Shown here one piece after another: positions 28,631 to 37,019 of a DNA stretch of 64,000 bases. The notes under the pieces were generated by a model that did no database searches, was not told the DNA's origin, and saw only the letters and a list, made by a program, of their open reading frames with translations. Positions within the stretch are counted from its first letter, which is position 1, and the number at the start of each line of letters is the position of its first letter. This DNA is from Acidobacteriota bacterium (lineage in GTDB: Bacteria > Acidobacteriota > Vicinamibacteria > Vicinamibacterales > UBA8438), in assembly GCA_009838525.1 (NCBI GenBank), contig VXRJ01000018.1, positions 821,769 through 885,768 of the forward strand, read 5' to 3'. Position numbers and translations under genes: made by a program.

Positions 28631-29118
28631 CGCGCTACCGTGTCACCGTCGACGGTCAGACCTACGACGTCGAGGTCGACGATCCGCGCGCGCGTCCGGT
28701 GACCGCCCGCATCTCGGGCGCCACGTACACCGTCGACGTCGATTCGGCGCCGGCCGAAACCGCATCCGGAGACAGCGCCCGTGCGGACGCCGCGCCGGCC
28801 GTGAAAGAGCCGGGCCCCGCCGAGAAAACGCCTTCCGGCTCGGCCCCCGCCGTGGAAACTGCCGGCAAGGCGCCGTCCGGCGCCGGCGAGGGCGGTTCGC
28901 CGCGCACGATGAACGCTCCGATACCCGGGGTCGTTTCAAGAGTATCGACCCGCCGCGGCCAGACGGTGGCGCGCGGCGACGAGTTGCTTACCATCGAAGC
29001 GATGAAGATGTTCAACGTCATGCGCTCTCCCTGGGCGGGCAAGGTGAAGACGATCCATGTCAAGGATGGGGACCAGGTTGTGCAGGGGCAGCCGCTCGTC
29101 ACCGTGACGCCCCGCTGA
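28627..29118 (+). CDS. Biotin carrier subunit of the decarboxylase
   Basis: A 163-residue protein from GTG 28627. An N-terminal strand-rich segment (RYRVTVDGQTYDVEVDD) is followed by a Pro/Ala/Gly-rich flexible linker (residues 40-95 or so) and a biotinyl domain with the biotinylation site EAMKM, Lys127. The linker lets the biotin arm swing between the carboxyltransferase and the membrane beta subunit. The layout equals MmdC/GcdC. It is coupled to the upstream small membrane subunit and 17 bases from the beta subunit. Confidence 0.92.
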   Translation: MTRYRVTVDGQTYDVEVDDPRARPVTARISGATYTVDVDSAPAETASGDSARADAAPAVKEPGPAEKTPSGSAPAVETAGKAPSGAGEGGSPRTMNAPIPGVVSRVSTRRGQTVARGDELLTIEAMKMFNVMRSPWAGKVKTIHVKDGDQVVQGQPLVTVTPR

Positions 29119-29135
29119 GCCGAACCACGCCCGCC

Positions 29136-30236
29136 GTGCCCGAAGTCCTCGCCCTCGACCCCGGCATCCTGCTGATGTTCGCCGTCGGCGGGACCTTGAT
29201 CTACCTCGCCATCGCGAAGCAGTACGAGCCTACGCTGCTGCTGCCGATCGGCTTCGGGGTCATCCTGGGCAACCTTCCGAATTCACCGATGAACGAGCCG
29301 GGCGGGATGCTGCACATCCTGAACGAGTTCGGCATCCAGACGGAGCTCTTCCCACTGTTCATCTTCATCGGTATCGGTGCGATGATGGACTTCCGGCCGC
29401 TCCTGTCACAGCCGTACTTCGCCATCCTCGGCGCGGCCGGGCAGCTCGGCATCTTCGCGACGCTCATCCTGGCCACGCTGCTCGGCTTTCCGCTCAACCA
29501 GGCGGCGTCAATCGCCGTGATCGGCGCCATCGACGGGCCGACCAGCATCTATGTCTCGTCGCTGCTCGCGCCGGAACTGCTGGCCCCGATCGCGGTGACC
29601 GCCTACTCCTACATGAGCCTGGTGCCGATCATTCAGCCGCCCATCATGCGGCTGATGACCACCCGGAAGGAGCGGCGCATCCGGATGGCGTACGCTCCGC
29701 GCCCGGTGCCGCGCCTGGCGGTGATCCTCTTCCCGATCACGGTGACGGTCGTCGTCGGCCTGCTCGTGCCGGAGTCGGCGCCCCTCGTCGCCACGCTGAT
29801 GCTGGGCAACCTGCTCAGGGAATCGGGCGTGGTCGCGCAGTTGACCAAGTCCGCGTCGAACGAGCTGGCGAACCTCTCCACCCTCTTCCTCAGCCTGACC
29901 ATCGGCAGCCTGATGCAGGCCGAGACGTTCCTGCAGACCCAGACCCTCTACATTCTGCTGCTCGGGCTCGGCGCCTTCGCGCTCGATACGGTGGCGGGGG
30001 TCTTCTTCGGGAAGATCCTGTGCGTCGTGACCGGCGGACGGATGAACCCGCTGGTCGGCGCGGCCGGGATCAGCGCCTTCCCGATGAGCGGCCGTCTCGT
30101 CCAGCGCGTGGCTCAGGAGGAGGACTTCACCAACCACGTCCTCATGCACGCGATGGGCGCGAATACCGCCGGCCAGCTCGGCTCCGTCATCGCCGGCGGC
30201 GTCCTCCTCTCACTGGTCAGCAACGTCCTGGGGTAG
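29136..30236 (+). CDS. Sodium-ion-translocating decarboxylase, beta subunit (OadB/MmdB family)
   Basis: A 366-residue polytopic membrane protein from GTG 29136. Conserved family blocks are LPIGFGVILGNLPN, FIFIGIGAMMDFRPLL, GAIDGPTSIYVSS (Asp133, the conserved intramembrane acid thought to bind Na+ and the carboxylate), LLRESGVVAQL and GANTAGQLGSVIAGG. It decarboxylates carboxybiotin and couples this to Na+ export. Together with the three preceding genes it gives a complete Na+ pump of the methylmalonyl-CoA decarboxylase type. The last gene of the operon; a 120-base gap follows before convergent gene 30358. Confidence 0.93.
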   Translation: MPEVLALDPGILLMFAVGGTLIYLAIAKQYEPTLLLPIGFGVILGNLPNSPMNEPGGMLHILNEFGIQTELFPLFIFIGIGAMMDFRPLLSQPYFAILGAAGQLGIFATLILATLLGFPLNQAASIAVIGAIDGPTSIYVSSLLAPELLAPIAVTAYSYMSLVPIIQPPIMRLMTTRKERRIRMAYAPRPVPRLAVILFPITVTVVVGLLVPESAPLVATLMLGNLLRESGVVAQLTKSASNELANLSTLFLSLTIGSLMQAETFLQTQTLYILLLGLGAFALDTVAGVFFGKILCVVTGGRMNPLVGAAGISAFPMSGRLVQRVAQEEDFTNHVLMHAMGANTAGQLGSVIAGGVLLSLVSNVLG

Positions 30237-30357
30237 GGCGCGGGCAACCTCTCATCGAACCAGTCTTTCGAGCAGCAGGCTGGCCAGGTCCCGCCGGGCA
30301 TCCAGAACCGACGAAAGTCAGCCACCCGCCTCCGTAGTCAGGCGTGATCGAATGTCC

Positions 30358-31017
30358 TCAGGCAGGCTCGACCGGTTCCCCGGTGTAGAAGGCGGTCGTG
30401 CGCCGAGTCGAGGCGCTCGCGACATCCGGATCCGCTCCCGCTGCGACGGCAGCCTGTCCCCAGCCGTCGCTGCTGCCCGTGATGAACGCCCTGCCGTCCC
30501 GCGAAGCGGCAAACTCCGCTTCGTCCGGCTTCGGCGCGTCCGGCTTCGCGAGATGGAGGGCGAGGCCGAGAAGGCCCAGCTCCCAGCCGACACCCACCGC
30601 GCCGGGGCCGTACTCGTCCCAGTGCGGGGAGAGACGCGCGGTATGTGTGAGCGTCAGCCGCGCGCGGCCTGCGCCATCGTCAACCACCCTCACGTCTACC
30701 CAACTGACATCCCCGGCGAACTCCCACGTAATCGTGAATTGAGACGGTCGATCGCAGGCCGTGATGACGCCCCCCGCGTTGCCTTGCAACTGATAGCGAC
30801 CACCGAGTTCGAGGCGGCCGCTGACCGGCAGGAACCAGCGGGGGATGCGCTCGGCGCTCGTCACCGCATCCCACAGGTCCTCGACCGTCGTCGCGTAGCG
30901 GCGGGAAAGCGTGACCGAGCCGGCGGACTGTCCGTCCCGCTCCAGCAACGAGACGAAGCGCTCCACGGTGCCAAGCTGACCGTCAACATCGAATTCCATA
31001 GAAGTTGTATCCCCCAT
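30358..31017 (-). CDS. SRPBCC / AHSA1-like domain protein
   Basis: About 219 residues. The central part reads as an activator-of-Hsp90-ATPase-like START domain: TLSRRYATTVEDLWDAVTSA, then RIPRWFLPVSGRLELGGRYQ, and GRARLTLTHTARL. Bacterial members bind hydrophobic ligands or act as stress or regulatory proteins, often without known ligand. The start is ambiguous between ATG 31017 and ATG 30999. The C-terminal tail includes GSSDGWGQA, common in this subfamily. No operon partner; the MutS-like gene starts divergently 71 bases away. Confidence 0.75.
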   Translation of the reverse strand: MGDTTSMEFDVDGQLGTVERFVSLLERDGQSAGSVTLSRRYATTVEDLWDAVTSAERIPRWFLPVSGRLELGGRYQLQGNAGGVITACDRPSQFTITWEFAGDVSWVDVRVVDDGAGRARLTLTHTARLSPHWDEYGPGAVGVGWELGLLGLALHLAKPDAPKPDEAEFAASRDGRAFITGSSDGWGQAAVAAGADPDVASASTRRTTAFYTGEPVEPA

Positions 31018-31087
31018 CGGATCGAATCCGGGCGGGATCGTAGCGCTTTGGGGCACGCGCGTCGTTCGCACCTGCGAGAATGGGCGG

Positions 31088-32998
31088 ATGCCTGCGGCCG
31101 AGGCGGCCGGTCTGGATCCCCGCCGCGTCTACGAAGACCGACGCGCCGCGCGCCGAACGGCGCATGCGGCAGCCGAGCGGAGGCACCACGCCACCGGGAT
31201 GCTCAGGCTGGCAGTACTGGGCATCGCCGCCGTGCTGGGCATCGGCATCGTCGGGGGCGCCGGATACTCCGGCTGGTGGCTGCTGGCCCCGCTGGCCGGG
31301 GTCTTCGGGCTGGGGGTGCGGCTCGACCGGATCGAGGCGGAACGCGCGCGCCTGGCACGCGCCATCGCGTTCTACGACCGCGGCCTGGCGCGACTGGACG
31401 ACGCCTGGGCGGGAACCGGCGACCGCGGGGACGAGTTCGCGGACCCGAGACACCTCTATGCCGCGGACCTCGACCTCTTCGGTGAGGGATCGGTATTCCA
31501 GCGGCTCTGCGCGGCACGTACACGGCGTGGCATGGGCACACTCGCCGCATGGCTCCTGTCGCCTGCTCCACCCGGCAGGGTCCGCGACCGGCAGGACGCC
31601 GTCGACGAGCTCTCATCGAACCTCGATCTCCGCGAAGACCTGGCGGTGCTGGGCGACGACACGCGAGCCGTGGTCGATGCCCAGGCGCTGGCGATCTGGG
31701 GTGCGGCCCCGCCGGACTCCTTTTCGCCGGCCCTGCTCGCGGCGGGGCGCATCGCGTCGGTCGCCGGCGGACTGGCTGTGGCCGCAGGCGTCGCCTACTT
31801 GCTGTCAGGAGTGCGTTCGCTGGAGCTGAGCGACGGCGTCCGATCGCTGCTCGGTTGGTACTTCGTCGCCGCCGTGATCGGGGTGGTCCTCGTACAAAGG
31901 CGCATCCAGCCGATCGCGGCCCGCGTCTTCGAGGGGGTCGCCCCCCCGGCGCGGGACATCGCGTTGCTGGGCGCCGTGCTCGACCGGCTGGAGACCGAGC
32001 GCTTTCGCGCGCCGCGCCTCGCGGAGCTTCGCGCCCGGCTCGACGTTGACGGGGAGCGAGCGTCACGGCAGGTCGCCCGGCTGACCCGCCTGAGGGAGCA
32101 GGTCGACTCGCGCCGCAACGCCATGGCGCGGCTCATCGGCTTCTTCGTTGTCTGGGACCTGCACCTCGCGCATGCCGTCGAGCGCTGGCGCCTCGCCTCG
32201 GGCCCGAAGCTCGGCAAGTGGCTCGGCACGGTCGGGGAACTGGAAGCACTGGCGTCACTGGCTGGCTATCGGTTCGAGCGGCCGGAGGACGTCTGGCCCG
32301 AGTTCGCGGACGGTGCGCCGCAATTCGAAGCGGACGCCCTGGCCCATCCGCTGCTGAACGCGGACGCCGTCGCGAACGATGTCCGCCTGGACCATCACCC
32401 GCAGGTGCTGGTGCTAAGCGGATCGAACATGTCGGGCAAGAGCACGCTGCTCCGCGCCATCGGCGTCAACGCCGTCCTTGCCCAGGCGGGCGCGCCGGTG
32501 CGGGCGCGACGCCTGCGGATGTCGCCGCTGACGGTCGGCGCGTCGATTCGCATCGTCGACTCGCTGCTGGACGGGAGTTCCCGGTTCCATGCCGAGATCC
32601 TCCGCCTGCGGGCCATTCTGGCGACGGCGCACCTGGAAGAACCGGATGACGATGGCGCCCCCGGCGACGCAGGGCCAGTCCTATTCCTGATCGACGAATG
32701 CCTGCACGGTACGAACTCGCACGACCGGCGGGTCGGCGCCGACGCCGTCGTCGGAAGTCTGGTCGAGCGCGGCGCGATTGGCATCGTGACGACGCACGAT
32801 CTTGCCCTCACGGCTATTGCCGACGCGCTCGGTTCGCGCGCCGTGAACGTCCATTTCACGGATCACCTGGCGAACGGCAAGCTGCGCTTCGACTATCGGC
32901 TACGGCCGGGCGTGGTCGGGAAAGGCAACGCCCTGGAATTGATGCGGGCCGTCGGCTTCGAGATTCCGACGGCTTCCGCCAAGACCATGACTGAATGA
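31088..32998 (+). CDS. Membrane-anchored MutS-like ATPase
   Basis: A 636-residue protein. The C-terminal half is the MutS lever and ATPase core: Walker A GSNMSGKST at residues 445-453, Walker B LFLIDECLHGTNS with Asp536-Glu537, and VTTHDLALTAIA after it. The N-terminus lacks the mismatch-recognition domain; instead it has strong hydrophobic segments at residues 38-77 and about 223-243 and 255-272, suggesting two membrane-inserted hairpins. It is also not MutS2, because there is no C-terminal Smr domain. Proteins of this form are annotated only as MutS-related and their role is not established. It ends 12 bases before the convergent VapC gene. Confidence 0.83.
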   Translation: MPAAEAAGLDPRRVYEDRRAARRTAHAAAERRHHATGMLRLAVLGIAAVLGIGIVGGAGYSGWWLLAPLAGVFGLGVRLDRIEAERARLARAIAFYDRGLARLDDAWAGTGDRGDEFADPRHLYAADLDLFGEGSVFQRLCAARTRRGMGTLAAWLLSPAPPGRVRDRQDAVDELSSNLDLREDLAVLGDDTRAVVDAQALAIWGAAPPDSFSPALLAAGRIASVAGGLAVAAGVAYLLSGVRSLELSDGVRSLLGWYFVAAVIGVVLVQRRIQPIAARVFEGVAPPARDIALLGAVLDRLETERFRAPRLAELRARLDVDGERASRQVARLTRLREQVDSRRNAMARLIGFFVVWDLHLAHAVERWRLASGPKLGKWLGTVGELEALASLAGYRFERPEDVWPEFADGAPQFEADALAHPLLNADAVANDVRLDHHPQVLVLSGSNMSGKSTLLRAIGVNAVLAQAGAPVRARRLRMSPLTVGASIRIVDSLLDGSSRFHAEILRLRAILATAHLEEPDDDGAPGDAGPVLFLIDECLHGTNSHDRRVGADAVVGSLVERGAIGIVTTHDLALTAIADALGSRAVNVHFTDHLANGKLRFDYRLRPGVVGKGNALELMRAVGFEIPTASAKTMTE

Positions 32999-33010
32999 AC
33001 GTCCGCCGGC

Positions 33011-33394
33011 CTACCCCGTCATCCAGGTCTCGGCGGTCAGACCGGGCACGCGTTGAAACTCCGCGAGGTTGTGCGTAATCAGCTGGACGTCCCGAGCCAG
33101 GGCGTGAGCCGCGATCCACAGATCGTTCGGGCCGATCGGCTGGCCGATGGAGCGGAGATGCGCTCGGAGCTGGCCGTACCGCCTCGCGACTTCCGCGTCG
33201 AGTTCGACCACCTGTACCGCGCCGACAATGTCGTGTATAGCGGCAAGGCTGTCCCGCTTGCGATCCGAAAGGCAGGCTCCCCACTCCAGTTCACCCAGGA
33301 CGATGATGGAGATTCCGCACTCACGAAGCGGCAATCGAGCCTCGAAGCCCTCCCGCCGCTTCATCGCGTAGATACACGTATTCGTATCGAGCAT
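33011..33394 (-). CDS. vapC: PIN-domain ribonuclease toxin (VapC family)
   Basis: A 127-residue PIN domain with MLDTNTCIYAMKRRE (metal Asp3), the Glu of LGELEWGACLSD, and C-terminal NDLWIAAHAL and LITHNLAEFQRV. This is the FitB/VapC form that cleaves tRNA or rRNA. ATG 33394 is chosen; an in-frame TTG at 33403 overlaps the antitoxin stop and could be used for coupled translation. Its antitoxin lies immediately upstream. Convergent with the MutS-like gene. Confidence 0.88.
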   Translation of the reverse strand: MLDTNTCIYAMKRREGFEARLPLRECGISIIVLGELEWGACLSDRKRDSLAAIHDIVGAVQVVELDAEVARRYGQLRAHLRSIGQPIGPNDLWIAAHALARDVQLITHNLAEFQRVPGLTAETWMTG

Positions 33395-33399
33395 CGCTC

Positions 33400-33702
33400 T
33401 CAATCGAATGGCTCCCTCTTCTCAAGCGGCAACTCGCCCTTGCGCATCTCCGGCGTTGCAGCCTCGAAGTCATCGGGCAACCGTGCACCGTTCTTCAGGT
33501 AGTCGTCCCAATCCTCGAACATGGGGCTCAGCACGACATGGCGGCCCTCACGCCGAATCAGGACCCGGTCCGTGTCGAAGCGGAATTCCTTCGGCAGCCG
33601 CACCGCCTGGGACCGCCCGGTCATGAACACTCTCGCAATTTTCCGATCATCGCGCTCCTCCTTCTTGCTACCTAATCGCCTGGCGCCGGCCGGTCTCGTC
33701 AT
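33400..33702 (-). CDS. vapB: AbrB/SpoVT-type antitoxin (VapB family)
   Basis: A 100-residue antitoxin. The N-terminal 28 residues are basic (TRPAGARRLGSKKEERDDRK), followed by the DNA-binding hairpin MTGRSQAVRLPKEFRFD and the toxin-binding tail DYLKNGARLPDDFE. This is the VagC/VapB form paired with FitB-like PIN toxins. ATG 33702 has GGAGG eight to nine bases upstream. A palindromic sequence 38 bases further upstream is the likely autoregulatory operator. Confidence 0.87.
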   Translation of the reverse strand: MTRPAGARRLGSKKEERDDRKIARVFMTGRSQAVRLPKEFRFDTDRVLIRREGRHVVLSPMFEDWDDYLKNGARLPDDFEAATPEMRKGELPLEKREPFD

Positions 33703-33739
33703 CGCATCTCCTCCACGCAGACTGGGGCGAACCGAACGT

Positions 33740-33762
33740 GATATATCTTCTGGAAGTATATC
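33740..33762. promoter_or_regulatory. Palindromic putative VapB operator
   Basis: GATATATCTTC and GAAGTATATC face each other across two bases, in an AT-rich island inside GC-rich DNA, 38 bases upstream of the vapB ATG. The arms match at ten positions with one extra base. AbrB-type antitoxins bind such palindromes to repress their own operon. Confidence 0.5.
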
Positions 33763-33819
33763 GCTTGTAGCCCTGCCTGCTCGCGTGGGCCGGGAGAGCG
33801 CGTATACTGCCGACGGTCG

Positions 33820-35199
33820 ATGCGATCGCCCCCCGGCGCGCCCCGCTACCGCTTCTTCGGTCACATCCTGTCGCCCGCGCGCCGGACACTCGTGCGCGAT
33901 GGACGGGAGCTGCCGCTGATTCCGCGCTACTTCGACCTCCTCGTCCTGCTCGTCGAGCGGCGGAACGAAGCGGTGTCGAGGAACGAGATTCTCGACGCAG
34001 TCTGGAGCGACGTAATCGTCACTGACGGCGCCCTGAGCCAGGCGGTCCGGATCCTCCGGCGCACGCTGGGCGACGACCCGCGTGAGCCGACTTTCATACG
34101 CACGGTTTCGCGGCACGGCTACCGCTTCGTCTGCGACGACGTCGTCGAGGAACCGGATGAAGGGCCGCTGGAACCAGCGCGGGCGGCTCCGGCGGAGCCC
34201 GCCGGCGCGAACGCCGCGTTCGATCAGGCCCTGGAGGCCTTGCTGAACGACGCTGGCGACGACGCCGAGGGAGCGGACATCAGACGGCGACAGGCCGCCG
34301 AGGGCCTCCACCAACTGGGGACGGCGGAGGCTCTCGAACGCCTGGACCTCAGAGAGGGACACGCCACCGCCCGCGCCTACCTGCGCGAGACCCGCTGGGA
34401 CGTCCCGGGGGCAGGCCCGGTTCCGCTATTCGGACATCCCGGTTGGCTCACTGCCGCCCGGATTCTGTTCCTGCTTCGCCTCCGGCGCATGGCTCAGCTG
34501 GTCGAGCGCCGCTGGATGGCCGCGGCGGGTGGCGGCGCCGCTACCGGGGCGCTCGCCGGGTTCCTCGGCGGCCTCGTTCTACGTTTCGGACCCGGGTCTA
34601 CGGCAGGCGACAGCGTGCTCGCGATGTTGCCGGTTCTCGGAACTGCGGTCGGCGGCGTCGCGGCCGCGGGGGTCGGCGCCGGCCTGGCCGCCGCGGAAGC
34701 GGCCTTCCGCACGCAGCGGCGGGTGGCGCTCGCCGCGGCCGGCGCGTTGAGCGGCCTGGTGGTCGGCGCGACCGCCCACCTCCTTGCACGCCTCGTGCTC
34801 GAGGGACTGTTCGGTCGCGATCTGTCGCCGCCGGTCGGCGCGGTGGAGGGCCTTGTCCTGGGCGGAGCGGTCGGACTGGGCTACGGGCTCGCCACGCCGA
34901 CGACGGAAGGCGGGATGGCCACTCCGCATGGGCTAGCCCGGGTCCGCGTGGCACTTCTGACGGGGCTCGCCTGCGCCCTGGCCGCCGGCATGCTTGGCTG
35001 GAGCGGCCGGTTCCTGGGGGCGATGAGCCTCGACTTCATGGCGCAGAGTTTCCCCGGCTCGCAGGTCGGCCTCGCGCCCCTGGCCCGCCTGCTCGGCGAA
35101 CAGGAGCCGGGGGTCGTGACCCGGGCCGCCATCAGCACCTTCGAAGGCCTGATGTTCGGCACCGGCCTGGCCGCGGGGCTGACCAGAAGGCCCCGCTAG
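33820..35199 (+). CDS. Winged-helix (OmpR/CadC-type) regulator fused to a multi-pass membrane domain
   Basis: A 459-residue protein. Residues 8-108 or so are a Trans_reg_C winged helix: LIPRYFDLLVLLVERRNEAV, LDAVWSDVIVTDGALSQAVR, and FIRTVSRHGYRFV. An acidic linker follows, then from residue 225 or so a Gly/Ala-rich membrane domain with about eight hydrophobic stretches (for example GALAGFLGGLVL, MLPVLGTAVGGVAAAGVGAG, GLACALAAGMLGWSG). CadC-like one-component regulators usually have one helix and a periplasmic sensor; here the membrane part itself seems to be the sensor. ATG 33820 begins directly at the domain. Targets unknown. It stands alone between VapB and UppS. Confidence 0.78.
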   Translation: MRSPPGAPRYRFFGHILSPARRTLVRDGRELPLIPRYFDLLVLLVERRNEAVSRNEILDAVWSDVIVTDGALSQAVRILRRTLGDDPREPTFIRTVSRHGYRFVCDDVVEEPDEGPLEPARAAPAEPAGANAAFDQALEALLNDAGDDAEGADIRRRQAAEGLHQLGTAEALERLDLREGHATARAYLRETRWDVPGAGPVPLFGHPGWLTAARILFLLRLRRMAQLVERRWMAAAGGGAATGALAGFLGGLVLRFGPGSTAGDSVLAMLPVLGTAVGGVAAAGVGAGLAAAEAAFRTQRRVALAAAGALSGLVVGATAHLLARLVLEGLFGRDLSPPVGAVEGLVLGGAVGLGYGLATPTTEGGMATPHGLARVRVALLTGLACALAAGMLGWSGRFLGAMSLDFMAQSFPGSQVGLAPLARLLGEQEPGVVTRAAISTFEGLMFGTGLAAGLTRRPR

Positions 35200-35345
35200 G
35201 AGCTTGCGCGCGCCCGCCAAGGCGCACTTTCAGCGAAATATCACCGTACCCTCACTTCTCGCTCATGTCTTTGGGCTGCCTTCTTCCCATACTGCCTGCG
35301 AGTGAATCTGAGCGGGCGCCGCCGCAGACAAGGAGCGACTAAGAG

Positions 35346-36068
35346 ATGCACGTCGGGCTCATCATGGACGGCAACGGTCGCTGGGCCCATGCGCGCGGGC
35401 TCTCAAGGACGGAAGGACACCGTCGCGGCGCCGACGCCGTGCGACGGGCGGTGGAGGCGGCGCCCGGGATCGGCATCACGACACTGACGCTCTATGCCTT
35501 CTCCGCCGACAACTGGCGGCGGCCGGCCGCCGAGGTGTCGACGCTGATGCGGTTGCTGCAGTCCTTTCTCGTTCGCGAGCGCACGAACTGTCGCCGCAAC
35601 GGCGTGCGGCTCGCACTCATCGGCCGGCGGGATCGCCTGTCCCCCACCCTGGTTCGCGCCATCGAGAAGACGGAGTGCGCGACACGCGACGGCGGCCGGC
35701 TCTACCTGCGGCTGGCGGTGGACTACTCGGCCCGCTCGGCGATCCTCGCCGCGGCCGGCACGCTGCGGTCCGACGAAACCTGCGACGAGCACGCCTTCCT
35801 GCGGCGCGTCAACCGCGCCTGCCACTCCGATCCGGAGACGCCTCCCGTCGACCTGGTGATCCGGACGAGCGGCGAGCAGCGCCTGAGCGACTTCCTGCTG
35901 TTCGAGTCGGCTTACGCGGAGCTCATGTTCATCGAGACGTTGTGGCCTGACTTCGACGGCGAGGACCTGCGCCGGACGGTGGAGGCGTTTCGTCGCCGCG
36001 ACCGTCGCTACGGTGGCCTGACCCGACGGGGAGCACTCGCCACCTGTGGGGTGGAGACGTCCGGGTAG
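35346..36068 (+). CDS. uppS: Isoprenyl transferase (undecaprenyl diphosphate synthase family)
   Basis: A 240-residue cis-prenyltransferase. The catalytic MDGNGRWAHARGL is near the N-terminus, with TLYAFSADNWRRP in the middle and RTSGEQRLSDFLLFESAYAE near the C-terminus, the signature for diphosphate and Mg2+ binding. It makes the C55 carrier lipid for peptidoglycan and other surface polymers. ATG 35346 has AAGGAG ten bases before it. It lacks the usual cdsA/dxr neighbours, so this may be an additional paralogue. The N-terminus lacks the usual 15-25 residue leader before the catalytic motif. Confidence 0.9.
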   Translation: MHVGLIMDGNGRWAHARGLSRTEGHRRGADAVRRAVEAAPGIGITTLTLYAFSADNWRRPAAEVSTLMRLLQSFLVRERTNCRRNGVRLALIGRRDRLSPTLVRAIEKTECATRDGGRLYLRLAVDYSARSAILAAAGTLRSDETCDEHAFLRRVNRACHSDPETPPVDLVIRTSGEQRLSDFLLFESAYAELMFIETLWPDFDGEDLRRTVEAFRRRDRRYGGLTRRGALATCGVETSG

Positions 36069-36133
36069 CCGACCGGCGGCAATTCTCGCCGCCGTGCGCT
36101 ACGGATTGAACAGAACCTGAATGGACAAACAGC

Positions 36134-36889
36134 TTACGGACGGAAACTCACGGTGATGGTGATCCGCGTGTCGACGGGCACGCCGTGCAGGAGTGTCGGC
36201 TCGTATCGCCACCCGCCAACCGCCTCTACCGCGGTGCGAGCCAGGTCGGGGTACACGGTGGTCATCGTCGCCGGGTCCACCGGGGCCAGGATCTGAAGCA
36301 CGTCGACGGTGCCGTCCATCCTGACCAATCCATCCAGAACCACCTTGCCCTCGAACCCGCTGCCGCGAACGGAGGCGGGATAGACAGGAGACTGATCCCG
36401 GATCTTGATGGGGGGCAGAATCGTCCCGCCGCGCGTCCGATTCTCTCGGGCGCGGGCCAGTGCGTCGTCGCTCATCGTCACGGGTGGCGGCGGTGGCGCG
36501 TTAGTATCCGTCACGTTGATCGTCTCCTCGATGGAGCCGAGCCTGAGCACCACTTCCTCTTCGCGTTGTTCCTCCGCTTCCAGCGAGAACCGCCGAAACA
36601 GCCGCTCGAAGCCCGGTTTGCTCGCGACGAAGCTGTACTCTCCTGGTTCCAGCTCACCGAACTCGAAGCGGCCGGCCTCGTCGCCAGTGACATTTGACCG
36701 TTCCCACGTCGCCCGATTGGTGAGCGTGAGAGTGGGATTCTGCACGACGCGTCCGGTCTGGTCCGTGACCGTGCCGGAAATCCGCGCCGTCTGTGCGGCC
36801 GCTGGTGCGCTGACGGCGAGCAGCGAGGCGAGCGTCAATCCAAGGCTCGTGTTGCGGCGACGTACTGCCTGCCCGGTGCCCATTGGCAA
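36134..36889 (-). CDS. CarboxypepD_reg domain - TonB C-terminal fusion protein
   Basis: A 251-residue exported protein. After a signal peptide (LTLASLLAVSAPAAAQ) comes a carboxypeptidase-regulatory-like beta domain (RISGTVTDQTGRVVQNPTLT to PGEYSFVASKPGFE), a short Pro-rich linker (NAPPPPPV) and a TonB C-terminal-like domain (SPVYPASVRGSGFEGKVVLD to GWRYEPTLLHGVPVDTRIT). TonB proteins normally have an N-terminal membrane anchor; here the anchor appears to be a cleavable signal, so it may work in the periplasm without ExbBD, or the signal may stay uncleaved. Such fusions are common in Acidobacteria. It is not in an operon. Confidence 0.8.
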   Translation of the reverse strand: MPMGTGQAVRRRNTSLGLTLASLLAVSAPAAAQTARISGTVTDQTGRVVQNPTLTLTNRATWERSNVTGDEAGRFEFGELEPGEYSFVASKPGFERLFRRFSLEAEEQREEEVVLRLGSIEETINVTDTNAPPPPPVTMSDDALARARENRTRGGTILPPIKIRDQSPVYPASVRGSGFEGKVVLDGLVRMDGTVDVLQILAPVDPATMTTVYPDLARTAVEAVGGWRYEPTLLHGVPVDTRITITVSFRP

Positions 36890-37019
36890 ACTGTATCAAC
36901 ACGTCGCCGGCAGCCCAAGCCTGCCGCCTATCCAGGTCGTTCTGCAGCACCCACGTCGCGGGTAGAGTAGTTACTGGCTGCTACGGCCGACGGGGCGGCA
37001 CTGGAGTTCTGGACGCACG

